A stretch of DNA of 56,670 nt from CAZJRB01 sp964547995 (GTDB lineage: Bacteria; Planctomycetota; Planctomycetia; Pirellulales; Thermoguttaceae): NCBI GenBank assembly GCA_964547995.1, contig CAZJRB010000035.1, positions 1 through 56,670 of the forward strand, given 5' to 3'. Within the stretch, counting starts at the first letter, position 1; each line of letters starts with the position of its first letter. The position numbers and the translations under genes were made by a program. Below, piece by piece: positions 34,597 through 43,536 of the stretch. The notes under the pieces are model-generated. The model was not told the DNA's origin, ran no database searches, and worked only from the letters and a program-made list of their open reading frames with translations.

Positions 34597-35844
34597 TCAC
34601 TTGGCCTTTATGTCATACACGTAGAGGCATTGATCGTGCCGCAGGTAGAGCCGCCCCCCGCATATTACCGGATGACAAAGCGACGGGCCTTCGCCCCCCT
34701 TGGGTATCTTGAACTGGCTGACGACCTTGAACCCCTCCGGCGTGATTTCCAGCAGCGACATCTCGCGCTTGTTGCTGAGCGAGTAGAGCATGCCGTCGGC
34801 GCAGGTGAGCGAAATCTTGCCCAGCGACCGGTCGCTGTGCTTCGTCTCGCCGGTGAGGAAATCGACGCAGAAGAGGGACTTGCCGCCGAGCCGGCAGCCG
34901 CAGCCGTACAGACGCCCGTCGACCAGAATGACGTCGCCGTGGCAGTTGTCGAACTCTTTCTTGTACCACACCTGCGTCACGCTGCGGGAATCCGGGTGGA
35001 TCTTCAGCAACCTCCCTCCGGCCGAATGGCCGCAGGCGATGAACACGTGTCCGTCGTGGTAGGTCGGCGGGGTCGTGTTCTGGCCGTAACGGCCGTGCGG
35101 ATGCGACCAGAGCAGTTTGCCGGTCTTCACGTCGATGCCGACGGCCGCCCGTTGAGTCATCGTGATCAACTGCCGGGTGCCGCCGTGGGTAACGACGACG
35201 GGCGAGCAATAGGCGGCCCGCCCGTCCATCTCGGCGTTGGCCCAAATCGTCTTCCCCGTGCGTTTATCCAGGGCAACCACAGAACCCTTGGCGCCGCCCG
35301 GCATGCAGAAAACCTTGTCGCCGTCGACCGCGAGGTTCTCGGACATCGCCCAGGTGCCGAACCGGGTGCCGAACCTCGACTTCAGATTGACCGACCAGAC
35401 CGGCTTCCCCGATTTGGCCTCGAAAGCGCCGATGGTGCCGGTCGGGTTCATATGGTAGAGCACCCCGTCGACGTAGGTGGGCGTTGCCCGGCAACCGGGC
35501 GACGAACCCTGCCAACTCTCGCCGTTGCGGGATTTCCAAACGGGCTTGCCGTCGGTGGTCAAGGCAAACAGCATCTCGTCGTCGTCGAAATCGCCGGCCG
35601 TGAAGATCATCCCGTCGACAATCGCGAAGCCCGAATAGCCGGTTCCGCACTGGGAATACTTCCAGATCATTCGCGGGCCGCCCTCCGGCCATCGCTTCAG
35701 GAGACCTTTCTCTGTCGAGATGTTATCGCGCCTCGGCCCGTGAAACTCGGGCCATTCGGCCGGAGTGCCGGGCTCGGCGGCGGACAAGGACACAAACGGC
35801 AGCACGGCCAACAAGGCCGCCACGGTATTCTTGGCGATCCTCAC
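34597..35844 (-). CDS. Secreted PQQ-binding-like beta-propeller protein
   Basis: A 415-residue periplasmic propeller of the PQQ/BamB-like repeat type common in planctomycetes. After a signal peptide (MRIAKNTVAALLAVLPFVSLSA) comes the family N-terminal motif WPEFHGPRRDNIS. Blades then repeat the pattern GxVxALDxxTGKxxW (VVALDKRTGKTIWA, VGIDVKTGKLLWS). No heme or catalytic domain is fused. Such proteins are often scaffolds or polysaccharide-related; the role here is unknown. Confidence 0.88.
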   Translation of the reverse strand: MRIAKNTVAALLAVLPFVSLSAAEPGTPAEWPEFHGPRRDNISTEKGLLKRWPEGGPRMIWKYSQCGTGYSGFAIVDGMIFTAGDFDDDEMLFALTTDGKPVWKSRNGESWQGSSPGCRATPTYVDGVLYHMNPTGTIGAFEAKSGKPVWSVNLKSRFGTRFGTWAMSENLAVDGDKVFCMPGGAKGSVVALDKRTGKTIWANAEMDGRAAYCSPVVVTHGGTRQLITMTQRAAVGIDVKTGKLLWSHPHGRYGQNTTPPTYHDGHVFIACGHSAGGRLLKIHPDSRSVTQVWYKKEFDNCHGDVILVDGRLYGCGCRLGGKSLFCVDFLTGETKHSDRSLGKISLTCADGMLYSLSNKREMSLLEITPEGFKVVSQFKIPKGGEGPSLCHPVICGGRLYLRHDQCLYVYDIKAK

Positions 35845-35908
35845 GTTCTTTCCTCCATTGGGAGTGGCAAATTCACAAACCGGCCATCACCGCACCTTTC
35901 CGCTACTT

Positions 35909-35937
35909 ACTATACACTACCCCCGGTGGAATTGTAA
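35909..35937 (-). promoter_or_regulatory. Sigma-70-type promoter for the PQQ-propeller gene
   Basis: TTACAA, 17 bases, TATAGT on the minus strand, about 65 bases ahead of the start at 35844. It begins only 19 bases from the stop of the upstream phosphorylase gene. Confidence 0.5.
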
Positions 35938-35956
35938 TCCCCGCGCGTCAACGCGT

Positions 35957-36817
35957 CTACAATTGCTCGACCATCCCGTCGAGGAACTTTGCCAGCTGCT
36001 CGGATGCAACCAGGGCGTTCTCGCGGAGCCGGTACATGTCCTTGAGGCTCGACGGGCGCCGCCAGAGCGAGCCGGTCGCGGCGCCGAGTTTGCCGGGGAC
36101 CGTCTTCTGCGAGAGCAGGTGTTCCACGTCGGGCGGCAATTCCTCGTCGACCGTGTCGATGACGACCCGAACGGCGAGAAACCGGACCTCGCGGCGACGG
36201 CAGACCTCCGCCACGGCGAACGTCTCCATGTCGACGGCCATCGCGCCGTGTTCGCCGCCGAGCGTCCGCTTTTCGCCGGGCAGGCGGATGACGCGGTCGG
36301 TAGAGAGCAACCGCCCGACGTGCACCTCGGGCATTTTCGCCAGCGAATCCGTATCGACCTTCAGGTCAATGGCGAGCCGGCCGCCGGCCGTATCGGCCAC
36401 GTGGTCGGCCATGAGGATGTCGTTCCGCTTCAATTCCGGCCGAAGCCCGCCGGCAAACCCGGCCGAGAGAACCCACCCCGGCCGGTGACCGTCGATCAAG
36501 GCCTCGGTCGCCGTGGCGGCCTTCTCGCGGCCCGCGCCGGAGCGGATCAGCGTGATGTTCCGCTCGTGCAGAACTCCCTGGCGGACGACAAACCCCTCGC
36601 CGCGGATATTGGTCACTTCGGAAAGCCGGTCTTCGAGGCCGCCCGATTCAATCCCCAGGGCGAAGACGATTCCCAGATCGCAGGGGCGGATTTCGCCAAC
36701 ACCGCGAGCGGTTTCTGCGGTCGCGCGGACGTGTTCTTCCGCAGCCTCGACCGCCTTTTCACGCAGTTTGTGCTTTGCAGCGCCGTGCAACCAGTTTCGC
36801 AAAAGTGAGCGGAACAT
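35957..36817 (-). CDS. hpnG: Hopanoid-associated nucleoside phosphorylase (HpnG-like)
   Basis: A 286-residue protein of the purine-nucleoside-phosphorylase/MTAN superfamily. In hopanoid synthesis HpnG removes adenine from adenosylhopane to give ribosylhopane. Visible blocks are DLGIVFALGIESGGLEDRL, VLSAGFAGGL and the ribose-binding AVDMETFAVAEVC, which is the strongest family marker. The N-terminal 45 residues are a helical extension. It follows hpnH by 50 bases on the same strand, which supports the hopanoid assignment over a general nucleosidase. The ATG at 36817 is preferred to a longer frame that would overlap hpnH. Confidence 0.85.
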   Translation of the reverse strand: MFRSLLRNWLHGAAKHKLREKAVEAAEEHVRATAETARGVGEIRPCDLGIVFALGIESGGLEDRLSEVTNIRGEGFVVRQGVLHERNITLIRSGAGREKAATATEALIDGHRPGWVLSAGFAGGLRPELKRNDILMADHVADTAGGRLAIDLKVDTDSLAKMPEVHVGRLLSTDRVIRLPGEKRTLGGEHGAMAVDMETFAVAEVCRRREVRFLAVRVVIDTVDEELPPDVEHLLSQKTVPGKLGAATGSLWRRPSSLKDMYRLRENALVASEQLAKFLDGMVEQL

Positions 36818-36867
36818 GATACTGCGAGAATAGCGGAAGCACTCGGAAGTCGCAAGATGCCGCGGTG

Positions 36868-37887
36868 CTACGTCACCTGCCACATGGCCATCTTGAAGAT
36901 GTCGCGAACGTGCCGGGGTGCGGCAAACACGGCTGCCGGCTCGAAACCGCAGTGGACCAGGCAATGCTCGCAGCGGGGATCGCCTCCGGGCCCGAGTTTT
37001 TCCCAGTCGGTCGCGGCGACGAGTTCCCGGTAAGTGGCATAATGCGCGTTGCCGATCAGGTAACAAGGCCCCCGCCAGCCGCAGACGTTGTACGTCGGGT
37101 TGGCCCAGGCCGCGCAGCTCAGCTCCCGCCGGCCACAGAGGAAATCCATATAGACCGGCGACGCGGTGAGCTTGAAACCCTGTAGCCGCTTCCGGCCCCG
37201 GCGAAACTTCTCGTGTACTTGCTCGCGCGTCATGAACAAATCCGACGCACCGTCGGAGCGGCCGTCGCTGACCGCCTGGTAACCGTACGCCGGCGAAATC
37301 ATCAGCCCGTCGACGCCGAGTTCCGTCAGGTATGCAAACAGCACGGCGATTTCGTGCATATCCGTGTCGGCGTAGACGGTCGTGTTGGTGTAGACGATCC
37401 GCCCGGCGACTTTGGCGGCGCAGATCCCGCGCACCGCCGCCGCAAAGACGCCCGGTCGGCCGGCCATCCGGTCGTGCGTCGTTTCCATCCCGTCGAGATG
37501 GACGTTGATGAACAACCGGTCGCTCCGCGGCAAATCGGGCAGCTTCTCCTCCAGCCGTAGCCCGTTCGTGCAGAGATAGATGTGTTTCTGCCGCTTGAGT
37601 ATTTCTTCAATGAGTTCCTCGATGTGCGCGTAGATGAGCGGCTCGCCGCCGCAGATGCTCACGATCGGGGCGCCGCACTCGTCGAGCGCCGCCAGGCATT
37701 GTTCCACGGTGAGCTTTTGCCGGATTGTATCGGCGTATTCGCGAATACGCCCGCAGCCGGCGCACGAAAGGTTACACGCGTGCAGCGGTTCGAGCATCAA
37801 CACCATTGGGTACCGTTTCTCCCCGGCCAGCTTCTTGCGAAGCATATAGGAGGTCATTGAACGGATCAGGGAGAAGGGGAATCGCAT
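36868..37887 (-). CDS. hpnH: Radical SAM adenosyl-hopene transferase HpnH
   Basis: A 339-residue radical SAM enzyme that adds the 5'-deoxyadenosyl radical to diploptene, the first step of C35 hopanoid side-chain building. The [4Fe-4S] motif CNLSCAGC places Cys38, Cys42 and Cys45; CGGEPL is the GGE-type SAM motif. The characteristic C-terminal part (AWANPTYNVCGWRGPCYLI, CEHCLVHCGFEPAAV) matches HpnH closely. Located between shc and the HpnG-like gene in the same orientation. Confidence 0.95.
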   Translation of the reverse strand: MRFPFSLIRSMTSYMLRKKLAGEKRYPMVLMLEPLHACNLSCAGCGRIREYADTIRQKLTVEQCLAALDECGAPIVSICGGEPLIYAHIEELIEEILKRQKHIYLCTNGLRLEEKLPDLPRSDRLFINVHLDGMETTHDRMAGRPGVFAAAVRGICAAKVAGRIVYTNTTVYADTDMHEIAVLFAYLTELGVDGLMISPAYGYQAVSDGRSDGASDLFMTREQVHEKFRRGRKRLQGFKLTASPVYMDFLCGRRELSCAAWANPTYNVCGWRGPCYLIGNAHYATYRELVAATDWEKLGPGGDPRCEHCLVHCGFEPAAVFAAPRHVRDIFKMAMWQVT

Positions 37888-37921
37888 GGGGAGGGGCTAG
37901 GGATTAGGGGCTGGGGGTTAG

Positions 37922-38094
37922 GGTGGAAATTCGAAATCCGAAGCACGAAATCCGAAACAATATCGAAATCGGAATTCTCAAAATCCGAAACGGTCTGAAT
38001 TGTACGCGAGGTGAGTTTCGGGGCCGTTTTGAACATTTGGATTTCGGATTTCGGATTTGTTTCGTATTTCGAAATTCGGATTTCGTATTTTTTC
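37922..38094. repeat. AAATCCGAA-type inverted repeat cluster with adjacent G-rich tract
   Basis: The left block (37922-38000) carries repeated GAAATCCGAA-type units and the right block (38031-38094) their inverted counterparts (TTCGGATTTCGGATTT, TTCGTATTTCGAAATTCGG). It separates shc from hpnH and reaches the last bases before the shc stop. Next to it (37886-37921) is a G-rich run (GGGGAGGGGCTAGGG, GGGGCTGGGGG) able to form a quadruplex. Similar C-rich filler precedes the alpha-2-macroglobulin start (15121-15165). Confidence 0.7.
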
Positions 38095-40227
38095 TCAGCC
38101 ACAGACGAGCCGCAACTGCGGTTTCTCGTCCTCGGCCAGCAGCGGATCAACTCGGACCGCCCACTCGCAGAGGGCCATGAGCGGGAAGCAAATCGGGTAG
38201 TAGTGGTACCGCAGGTAGAAGACCCGCGGGAAGCCGGTCCCGGTGAACTGCGGCTCGTCCCAGGTGCCGTCGTCGTTTTGGGTTTCGGTCAGGTAGTACA
38301 CGCCCCGGGCGACGGCCTGGTGGTCGTGCAAGCCGGCCGCCAAGAGCCCCAGCACGGCCCACGCCGTTTGCGACGCGGTCGGCTCGCCTTGCCCCCGCAA
38401 AGCCGGATCGTCGTAACTGTCGGGCGATTCGCCCCAACCGCCGCACGGTTGCTGGTGGCTTACAAGCCAGTTCGCGCCCGCCCGGACCACCGGATCGTCG
38501 GCCGGCACACCCACGGCGGTCAGCCCTGTGAGGGCTTCCCATGTGCCGTAGATATAGTTGACGCCCCAGCGCCCAAACCAGCTTCCGTCCGGTTCCTGGG
38601 CCTTGCGCAGAAACTCAACCGCCCGATCGGCGGCCGGATCACCCGCGCGGCGTCCGAGCGCGGCGAGACATTCCAGCACCCTGGCGGTGATGTCGGCCGT
38701 GCTCGGATCGATCATCGCGTTATGATCGGCAAACGGCACGCGGCAGAGGAATTCGCTGTTGTTGTTTCGATCGAACGCTCCCCAGCCGCCGTCGGTGTTC
38801 TGCATGGCCAACAACCATTCAAGCCCGCGCGCGATGGCCGCGGGCGTTCGCTCCAGGTTGGCCAGATCGGTTTCGTTCTCGGGACCGTCGAACATCAACC
38901 GTAACTCCGGCGGCAAGGCGGCGGGCGGCCGATCCTTCGCCGCGTTGCGCGTTTCCGTAAATTGGCTTTGCAAGGCCATCAACACCATGGCCGTGTCGTC
39001 CACGTCGGGGTAGAAGTCGTTGTGGTACTCGAAGGCCCAACCGCCCGGCTCGGCCTTGACCGTTTTCGACCAGTCGCCCGGCCGCGTGATCTGTTTGTCC
39101 AGTAGCCATTCGATCGCCTTGCACATCGCAGGGTTATCCGACCGCACCCCGCCGGCCGAGAGGGTCCGAATCGCAATTGCCGTATCCCACACCGGCGACT
39201 TGCACGGCTGGATCCGGATCGGCTCTTCCTCTTCGTCGATCACCAGGTCCTCGAGTTGCCGGTAACATTCCTTGAACTCGGGGCGGTCCTCGTCGTAGCC
39301 GAGCGATTTCAACGCAAGGATCGACCAGACAATGGGCGGATAGATGGCACCGACCCCGTCGCTTCGCTCGCAATGTTCGAGCATCCAACGCTCGGCCGCC
39401 TTGACCGCGCGGCGCCGCAGAAACATCAGCTTGTGCCGTTCGAGCCACTTCAACACGCGGTCGGCCGCGCGGAAAAAGAAATCCCAGCTAAAGAATCCGG
39501 CCGAACGATTCAATCCGGGGGCGCGGAGCGGCGCCCAGTCCTTGGGGTCCTTGATGAACAGTTCGCGGATGCCGAGCCGCGGATCGATCTCGCGGACCGG
39601 CCGGTTCGCCGAGACGATCGACAGCGGAACAATGATCGCCCGCGTCCAGGAACTCACCCGCATGAGATGGATCGGAAACCATCGCGGCAGAAACATCATC
39701 TCCGGCGGCACCGTCGGGCACGCGTCGTACGAAATCTGGCCCAACAAGGCGAGGTAAAACCGCGTGAAGCTGTTGACCGCGTCGGCCCCGCCGTGGGCAA
39801 GGATCGCACGCCGGGCACGCTGCATGTATTCGCGGCTCGGGTCGTGGCCGGTCAGTTTTAGCGCGAAATAGGCCTTCACGCTGCCGCTGATCTCGACGCC
39901 GCCGCCGGGATACATGGCCCAGCCGCCGCCGGGCAACTGCTTCTCGACCAGGTAGTCGGCCGCCCGTCGCGCAAGATCGCTGTCCTCGCGGCCGAGATAG
40001 GCCCAAAGCAGGATCGTCTCGCTTTCGAGAATGGTGTCGCCTTCGAGTTCGGCACACCAGTGCCCGTCGGCGTGTTGCCGGCCGAGCAGCCATTGCCGCG
40101 TACGCATGACGGCACGCCGCACCGGACGGCCGAGCTGCTTGATGGTGATCGGGTCGAACGGCTCCGGCAGCGGGGAGTCGTCGCGCCTTTCCGTAGGCGC
40201 AAAGCTCGCTTCCTGACGCAGGTTCAT
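38095..40227 (-). CDS. shc: Squalene-hopene cyclase
   Basis: A 710-residue cyclase that converts squalene to hopene/hopanol. The catalytic DxDD motif is D408-V-D410-D411 in DVDDTAMV. Several QW repeats are visible (for example QNTDGGWGAF, QEPDGSWFGRWGV, QQPCGGWGES) and the N-terminal WLLGRQHADGHWCAELEGD is typical. It is somewhat longer than the 630-residue Alicyclobacillus enzyme, as in many Gram-negative homologues. The ATG at 40227 has a strong GGAGGGG site 4 bases upstream, better than the upstream ATG at 40278. First gene of the shc-hpnH-hpnG cluster; squalene-synthesis genes are not in the window. Confidence 0.96.
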   Translation of the reverse strand: MNLRQEASFAPTERRDDSPLPEPFDPITIKQLGRPVRRAVMRTRQWLLGRQHADGHWCAELEGDTILESETILLWAYLGREDSDLARRAADYLVEKQLPGGGWAMYPGGGVEISGSVKAYFALKLTGHDPSREYMQRARRAILAHGGADAVNSFTRFYLALLGQISYDACPTVPPEMMFLPRWFPIHLMRVSSWTRAIIVPLSIVSANRPVREIDPRLGIRELFIKDPKDWAPLRAPGLNRSAGFFSWDFFFRAADRVLKWLERHKLMFLRRRAVKAAERWMLEHCERSDGVGAIYPPIVWSILALKSLGYDEDRPEFKECYRQLEDLVIDEEEEPIRIQPCKSPVWDTAIAIRTLSAGGVRSDNPAMCKAIEWLLDKQITRPGDWSKTVKAEPGGWAFEYHNDFYPDVDDTAMVLMALQSQFTETRNAAKDRPPAALPPELRLMFDGPENETDLANLERTPAAIARGLEWLLAMQNTDGGWGAFDRNNNSEFLCRVPFADHNAMIDPSTADITARVLECLAALGRRAGDPAADRAVEFLRKAQEPDGSWFGRWGVNYIYGTWEALTGLTAVGVPADDPVVRAGANWLVSHQQPCGGWGESPDSYDDPALRGQGEPTASQTAWAVLGLLAAGLHDHQAVARGVYYLTETQNDDGTWDEPQFTGTGFPRVFYLRYHYYPICFPLMALCEWAVRVDPLLAEDEKPQLRLVCG

Positions 40228-40296
40228 TTCGCCCCTCCAAGGCAACCGATACGGTCTTCCGTGACACGTAAGCCCCACCGCAGGCGTAAGAGAACT

Positions 40297-40325
40297 AACT
40301 TAGGGCATCGTCCGAAAAATGGCAA
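40297..40325 (-). promoter_or_regulatory. Sigma-70-type promoter of the hopanoid cluster
   Basis: TTGCCA, 17 bases, TAAGTT on the minus strand, about 60 bases ahead of the shc start. Confidence 0.45.
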
Positions 40326-40428
40326 TATCAAATACGTGTAGAAAACGGTACGAGTGAGGGGTGGGTGCCAGCATCGTCCCGGTCGCAGCTTTACAATTCT
40401 GCCGCTTGCGGCTTCGCACCCGACGCAG

Positions 40429-40452
40429 GGCGCGACCACCGGTCGCGGCTTT
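40429..40452 (-). repeat. 24-base interspersed repeat, copy 1 (copy 2 at 46681)
   Basis: Read on the minus strand it begins AAAGCCGCGACCGGTGGTCG and is identical over 24 bases to 46681-46704. Its centre is self-complementary (GCGACC-GG-TGGTCGC). A weaker partial copy lies at 40379-40395. It sits between the stop of the GT39-like gene and the promoter of shc. Confidence 0.7.
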
Positions 40453-40481
40453 GTAGAGTCGTGGACGGCCCGCCCTGGCTG

Positions 40482-42683
40482 CTAATCCCGCACGCGATAC
40501 GCCCGGGCCGGGTGGTCGCCAATGCCGGGCAGCGGCTCGAGAACCCCCGCAGCGACCATCTCCTCGAATACGTCCGGCTGCACGAAGTTGGTGAATCCGT
40601 AGCCGGTCCTGCGGTAGCGGGCGATCTCGCCCCAGTGGACGTAGACGTGCGTGATTCCCTGCTCGGCCAGCGCCGCGCGGACCTGCTCCGGCGTCCGGTC
40701 CCTGGCCAACTCTTCAAACAGACACGTGTCGAAACACGTGTTGTACAAGAGCGGAACCTCGATGTCGAACACCTGGGCGTCGCCGACCAAAAGGACCCGG
40801 CCGTCGCCCGCGTGTGTGTTGAGGTACTCGTGCCACGGGTCAACCCGGCGGGCGTCGTGGCGCAGGCGATTCAGGCCGACGAAGTACCCGTTATTTCCCC
40901 AACCCCAGCCGGCCAATAGGAAGTTTGTCCCAAGACCGGTCACCAGAAACGCCGTCAACGCCACCCGCCACCAGCGCTCGCGGCACCAACAGGCCCCCGC
41001 CCCGGCCAAAAGCGCCGGCACCGCCGTGATCGGGACCCAGAAGCGGTCGATCCGGTGCGTCAGCAGCCACCATGCGGCGATCACGAACGCGAAATACGCC
41101 AGGAGCAACAGCATCAGCCGCCGCTGCCGCTTCCAGCTCAGAAACGCCAAAACCGCAAGCGGCACAACCAACGGGCTGAGCCATTCGCTCCGCCAGCCCA
41201 CCTTCTTCAAGTCGGTTGCCAGACCCCCGGACGAGAAGTCGTGTGGCAAGTGTACGTAGTTCCATGTCCGGTCCTTCTCCGGCGTCCACGACTCGCCGCC
41301 GAAGACTCCGTAGAGCAACGGGTAGGTCGGGTTGCCGGTCAGGAACCAATTCTTCCCGTACCACAACCCGCAACCAATCGCCGCTGCAAGCAGAAAAACC
41401 CCACACGACCGCGCGGCGGAAACGCTACGGGAGATCCCCGTTGGAACATCCTCCCCGGCAGTACGCAGTTCCCGGACGACAACCCACGCCGCCAGCGGAA
41501 CCACCACGAACAACATGGCCGGATACTTGATCGCCGCCGCACTGCCTGCCAGGTAACCCGCCAAAAGCAACATCGTGCTGTCCGGCGGGCGATCCGCTTG
41601 TCCGTCGTCTTTCCTGCCGAACAGCATCAATGCATACACGGCCAGAAACAGGTAGTATGCCAGCAGTCCTTCGACAAGCCCCAGCATCGAGACTTGAACG
41701 GTCCACGGAATCGAAATGTAGACCAGCGCGGCGACAACGCCGGCCGATGTGGAGAAGAACCGCCGGCCGGCCGCCAACAACGCCAGTGCGGTCAAGGGCG
41801 CCATGGCCGCAATGACCGTCTTGCCCACCAGCGCCCCGAGCCACCAGTCGCCGGTGACCACCATCCCCAAAAGCGCAAACATCTCGGCCCCCAGCGGCAT
41901 GTTCGCATAAACGTTGTGCCGCAGGAACGTGATTTGCCCTTGCTGAAAAAACTCCTTCGGAGCCTGGAGGTGGTACTCGCGTACGTCAAAATCGACCGGC
42001 GGCAGCATCCCGCCGAGGATGATGATCAAGACAAACGGCAAGGCGAGCCAGAGCCAATGGGGGCTGAGTTCGCCGACCGGCGCGGTCAGGAAATCCATCA
42101 AGCCGGGTTGTTTTGTCTTGTGGCGACTTGGATGTTTCGAAGACCGTTTGTCCCGATGCTTCTTGGATTGTTTGTCCTTGGGCGAATTCGCCGAACGAAA
42201 GAGCCTGGCCACCGAACCGCCACGGCCGAGATACAACCACGCCGCACCGGCAAACGTCAACAATGCCGGCGTGATGAAGACCCGCTTGCAACCCAGCCAT
42301 CCGATCAACCCGGCCGCCAGGACAAACGTCCCGATCGCCCCCAACCCCACGGCCATCGCAAAAACAAAGACCTCCAGCCGCGAAAGCCCGCGGTCTGCCC
42401 GAACCGCCGCCATCAGCAGCCATCCCAGGCAGGCCGCCCAGCCGAGAATCGCCCCCGCCGTAAGTATCACCGGCAATCGATCCAAGACCGAGAACTCCGG
42501 CGGATTGCCGAACCACGGTGCAATGACCAGATCAGGCAGGTCGATACACAACGCAAAGACAAACTGCCCCCGTTGCCAATCCTCTCCCGTCTTGTCTCTC
42601 AACGTCGGCAAATCCGCCGAGAAGAACAGCAACAGATAAGCGGCCAACCCGGCCAGAACGAGAATGATTCGGGCGTTTTTCAT
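40482..42683 (-). CDS. GT39/PMT-like polytopic membrane glycosyltransferase family protein
   Basis: A 733-residue protein with about 10-12 transmembrane helices. It resembles GT-C fold glycosyltransferases (ArnT/PMT type), which use polyprenyl-phosphate sugars on the outer face of the inner membrane. The first periplasmic loop carries PVDFDVREYHLQAPKEFF, the Asp-containing segment expected for GT-C catalysis. A Lys/Ser-rich cytoplasmic segment (KDKQSKKHRDKRSSKHPSRH) divides the protein after about residue 170. The last 150 residues form a soluble domain (DGRVLLVGDAQVFDIEVPLL). No dedicated cluster partners are visible; the acceptor is unknown. Confidence 0.8.
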   Translation of the reverse strand: MKNARIILVLAGLAAYLLLFFSADLPTLRDKTGEDWQRGQFVFALCIDLPDLVIAPWFGNPPEFSVLDRLPVILTAGAILGWAACLGWLLMAAVRADRGLSRLEVFVFAMAVGLGAIGTFVLAAGLIGWLGCKRVFITPALLTFAGAAWLYLGRGGSVARLFRSANSPKDKQSKKHRDKRSSKHPSRHKTKQPGLMDFLTAPVGELSPHWLWLALPFVLIIILGGMLPPVDFDVREYHLQAPKEFFQQGQITFLRHNVYANMPLGAEMFALLGMVVTGDWWLGALVGKTVIAAMAPLTALALLAAGRRFFSTSAGVVAALVYISIPWTVQVSMLGLVEGLLAYYLFLAVYALMLFGRKDDGQADRPPDSTMLLLAGYLAGSAAAIKYPAMLFVVVPLAAWVVVRELRTAGEDVPTGISRSVSAARSCGVFLLAAAIGCGLWYGKNWFLTGNPTYPLLYGVFGGESWTPEKDRTWNYVHLPHDFSSGGLATDLKKVGWRSEWLSPLVVPLAVLAFLSWKRQRRLMLLLLAYFAFVIAAWWLLTHRIDRFWVPITAVPALLAGAGACWCRERWWRVALTAFLVTGLGTNFLLAGWGWGNNGYFVGLNRLRHDARRVDPWHEYLNTHAGDGRVLLVGDAQVFDIEVPLLYNTCFDTCLFEELARDRTPEQVRAALAEQGITHVYVHWGEIARYRRTGYGFTNFVQPDVFEEMVAAGVLEPLPGIGDHPARAYRVRD

Positions 42684-42711
42684 GGATGAGGATCAGCAAG
42701 CCGCGACAGCA

Positions 42712-43377
42712 TCACTCCGGGCCCTGGCGACCCGCCTTGGCAAACAACTCGTCCAGCGGCAACCCAAAGCCGGGCAACACGTCGCCGCCGGAGAGCGATT
42801 CTTCCTCGCCGATCGTGACGGATTCGGCGGGCGACGTATACGCCTGGGCGGTTCGGCTCTCGGGGTCGATATACCAGACCAGCCGCACGCCCGCCGTGAA
42901 GTAGTCCCGCAGCTTCCGCTGCATCTCAGCTTCCGTGTTGCTTGCGGAGAGCACTTCAATGGCGAGGTCCGGGGCCAGCGGAGGGATCGGCTCCCGCGGG
43001 AGTTCGCGGTTGGGGAATTTCTCCCAACTGAGGAAACATACGTCGGGGATGCGAACCTGCCCAGGGAGTATCTGCAGTGTCCCGTCAGGTGCAAGCACGA
43101 TCCCCAGGTCATGGCCTTCCAGAAAGGCCTCGATGAGATGGATTATAATTGCTGCCAGCCGCGATTCGTAGTAACCCATTGTCTTCTCCACCAGAACACC
43201 ATCGACCAACTCGCAAATTCGCCCGGTGCGGGACTCGATTTCCAGCACATCCTTTTCGGTCGCTGTGCCCGGCGGCGGATACGCCCGAATCCGCTCCAGG
43301 GGAATTCCCCCAAGATGCGTCAGCACGTCGGCGAAGGTCCACTCCGTCGATGTTTGAGACGATAAGTCGCTGGCCAT
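42712..43377 (-). CDS. Uma2 family (DUF820) nuclease-fold protein
   Basis: A 221-residue protein of the Uma2 family, a PD-(D/E)XK fold. The motif appears as RIPDVCFLSW (Asp), DLAIEVLSASNT (the ExL/ExK-type strand) and YFTAGVRLVWYIDPESR. Uma2 genes are very numerous in planctomycetes and cyanobacteria; their function is unproven. It is 28 bases upstream of the GT39-like start on the same strand, so the two may be cotranscribed, and it is divergent from the HzsA-like gene. Confidence 0.9.
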   Translation of the reverse strand: MASDLSSQTSTEWTFADVLTHLGGIPLERIRAYPPPGTATEKDVLEIESRTGRICELVDGVLVEKTMGYYESRLAAIIIHLIEAFLEGHDLGIVLAPDGTLQILPGQVRIPDVCFLSWEKFPNRELPREPIPPLAPDLAIEVLSASNTEAEMQRKLRDYFTAGVRLVWYIDPESRTAQAYTSPAESVTIGEEESLSGGDVLPGFGLPLDELFAKAGRQGPE

Positions 43378-43449
43378 GCGGAAGTCCTTTCAGAAAAGAC
43401 GGCATTTATCCAATGCAGCCGCATACTATTTTCGTCCTGTGTATTAGGA

Positions 43450-43468
43450 TTGTCAAGCAACTTGACAA
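43450..43468. promoter_or_regulatory. Palindromic overlap of divergent -35 boxes
   Basis: TTGTCAAG-CAA-CTTGACAA, a perfect 8-base inverted repeat with a 3-base centre. Each arm holds a TTGACA -35 box, one per strand, so one bound regulator could block both promoters. The plus-strand -35 is at 43462-43467; the minus-strand one reads TTGACA over 43451-43456. Confidence 0.55.
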
Positions 43469-43491
43469 CACCCCCGTTCAGGGGATATACT
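43462..43491 (+). promoter_or_regulatory. Consensus sigma-70-type promoter for the HzsA-like gene
   Basis: TTGACA, 18 bases, TATACT. The transcription start is expected near 43498, about 39 bases before the GTG at 43537. Confidence 0.6.
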
Positions 43492-43536
43492 TCCGGCATG
43501 TCGAGAATACGGATCGAGACCAAAGGGTCGAAGAAA

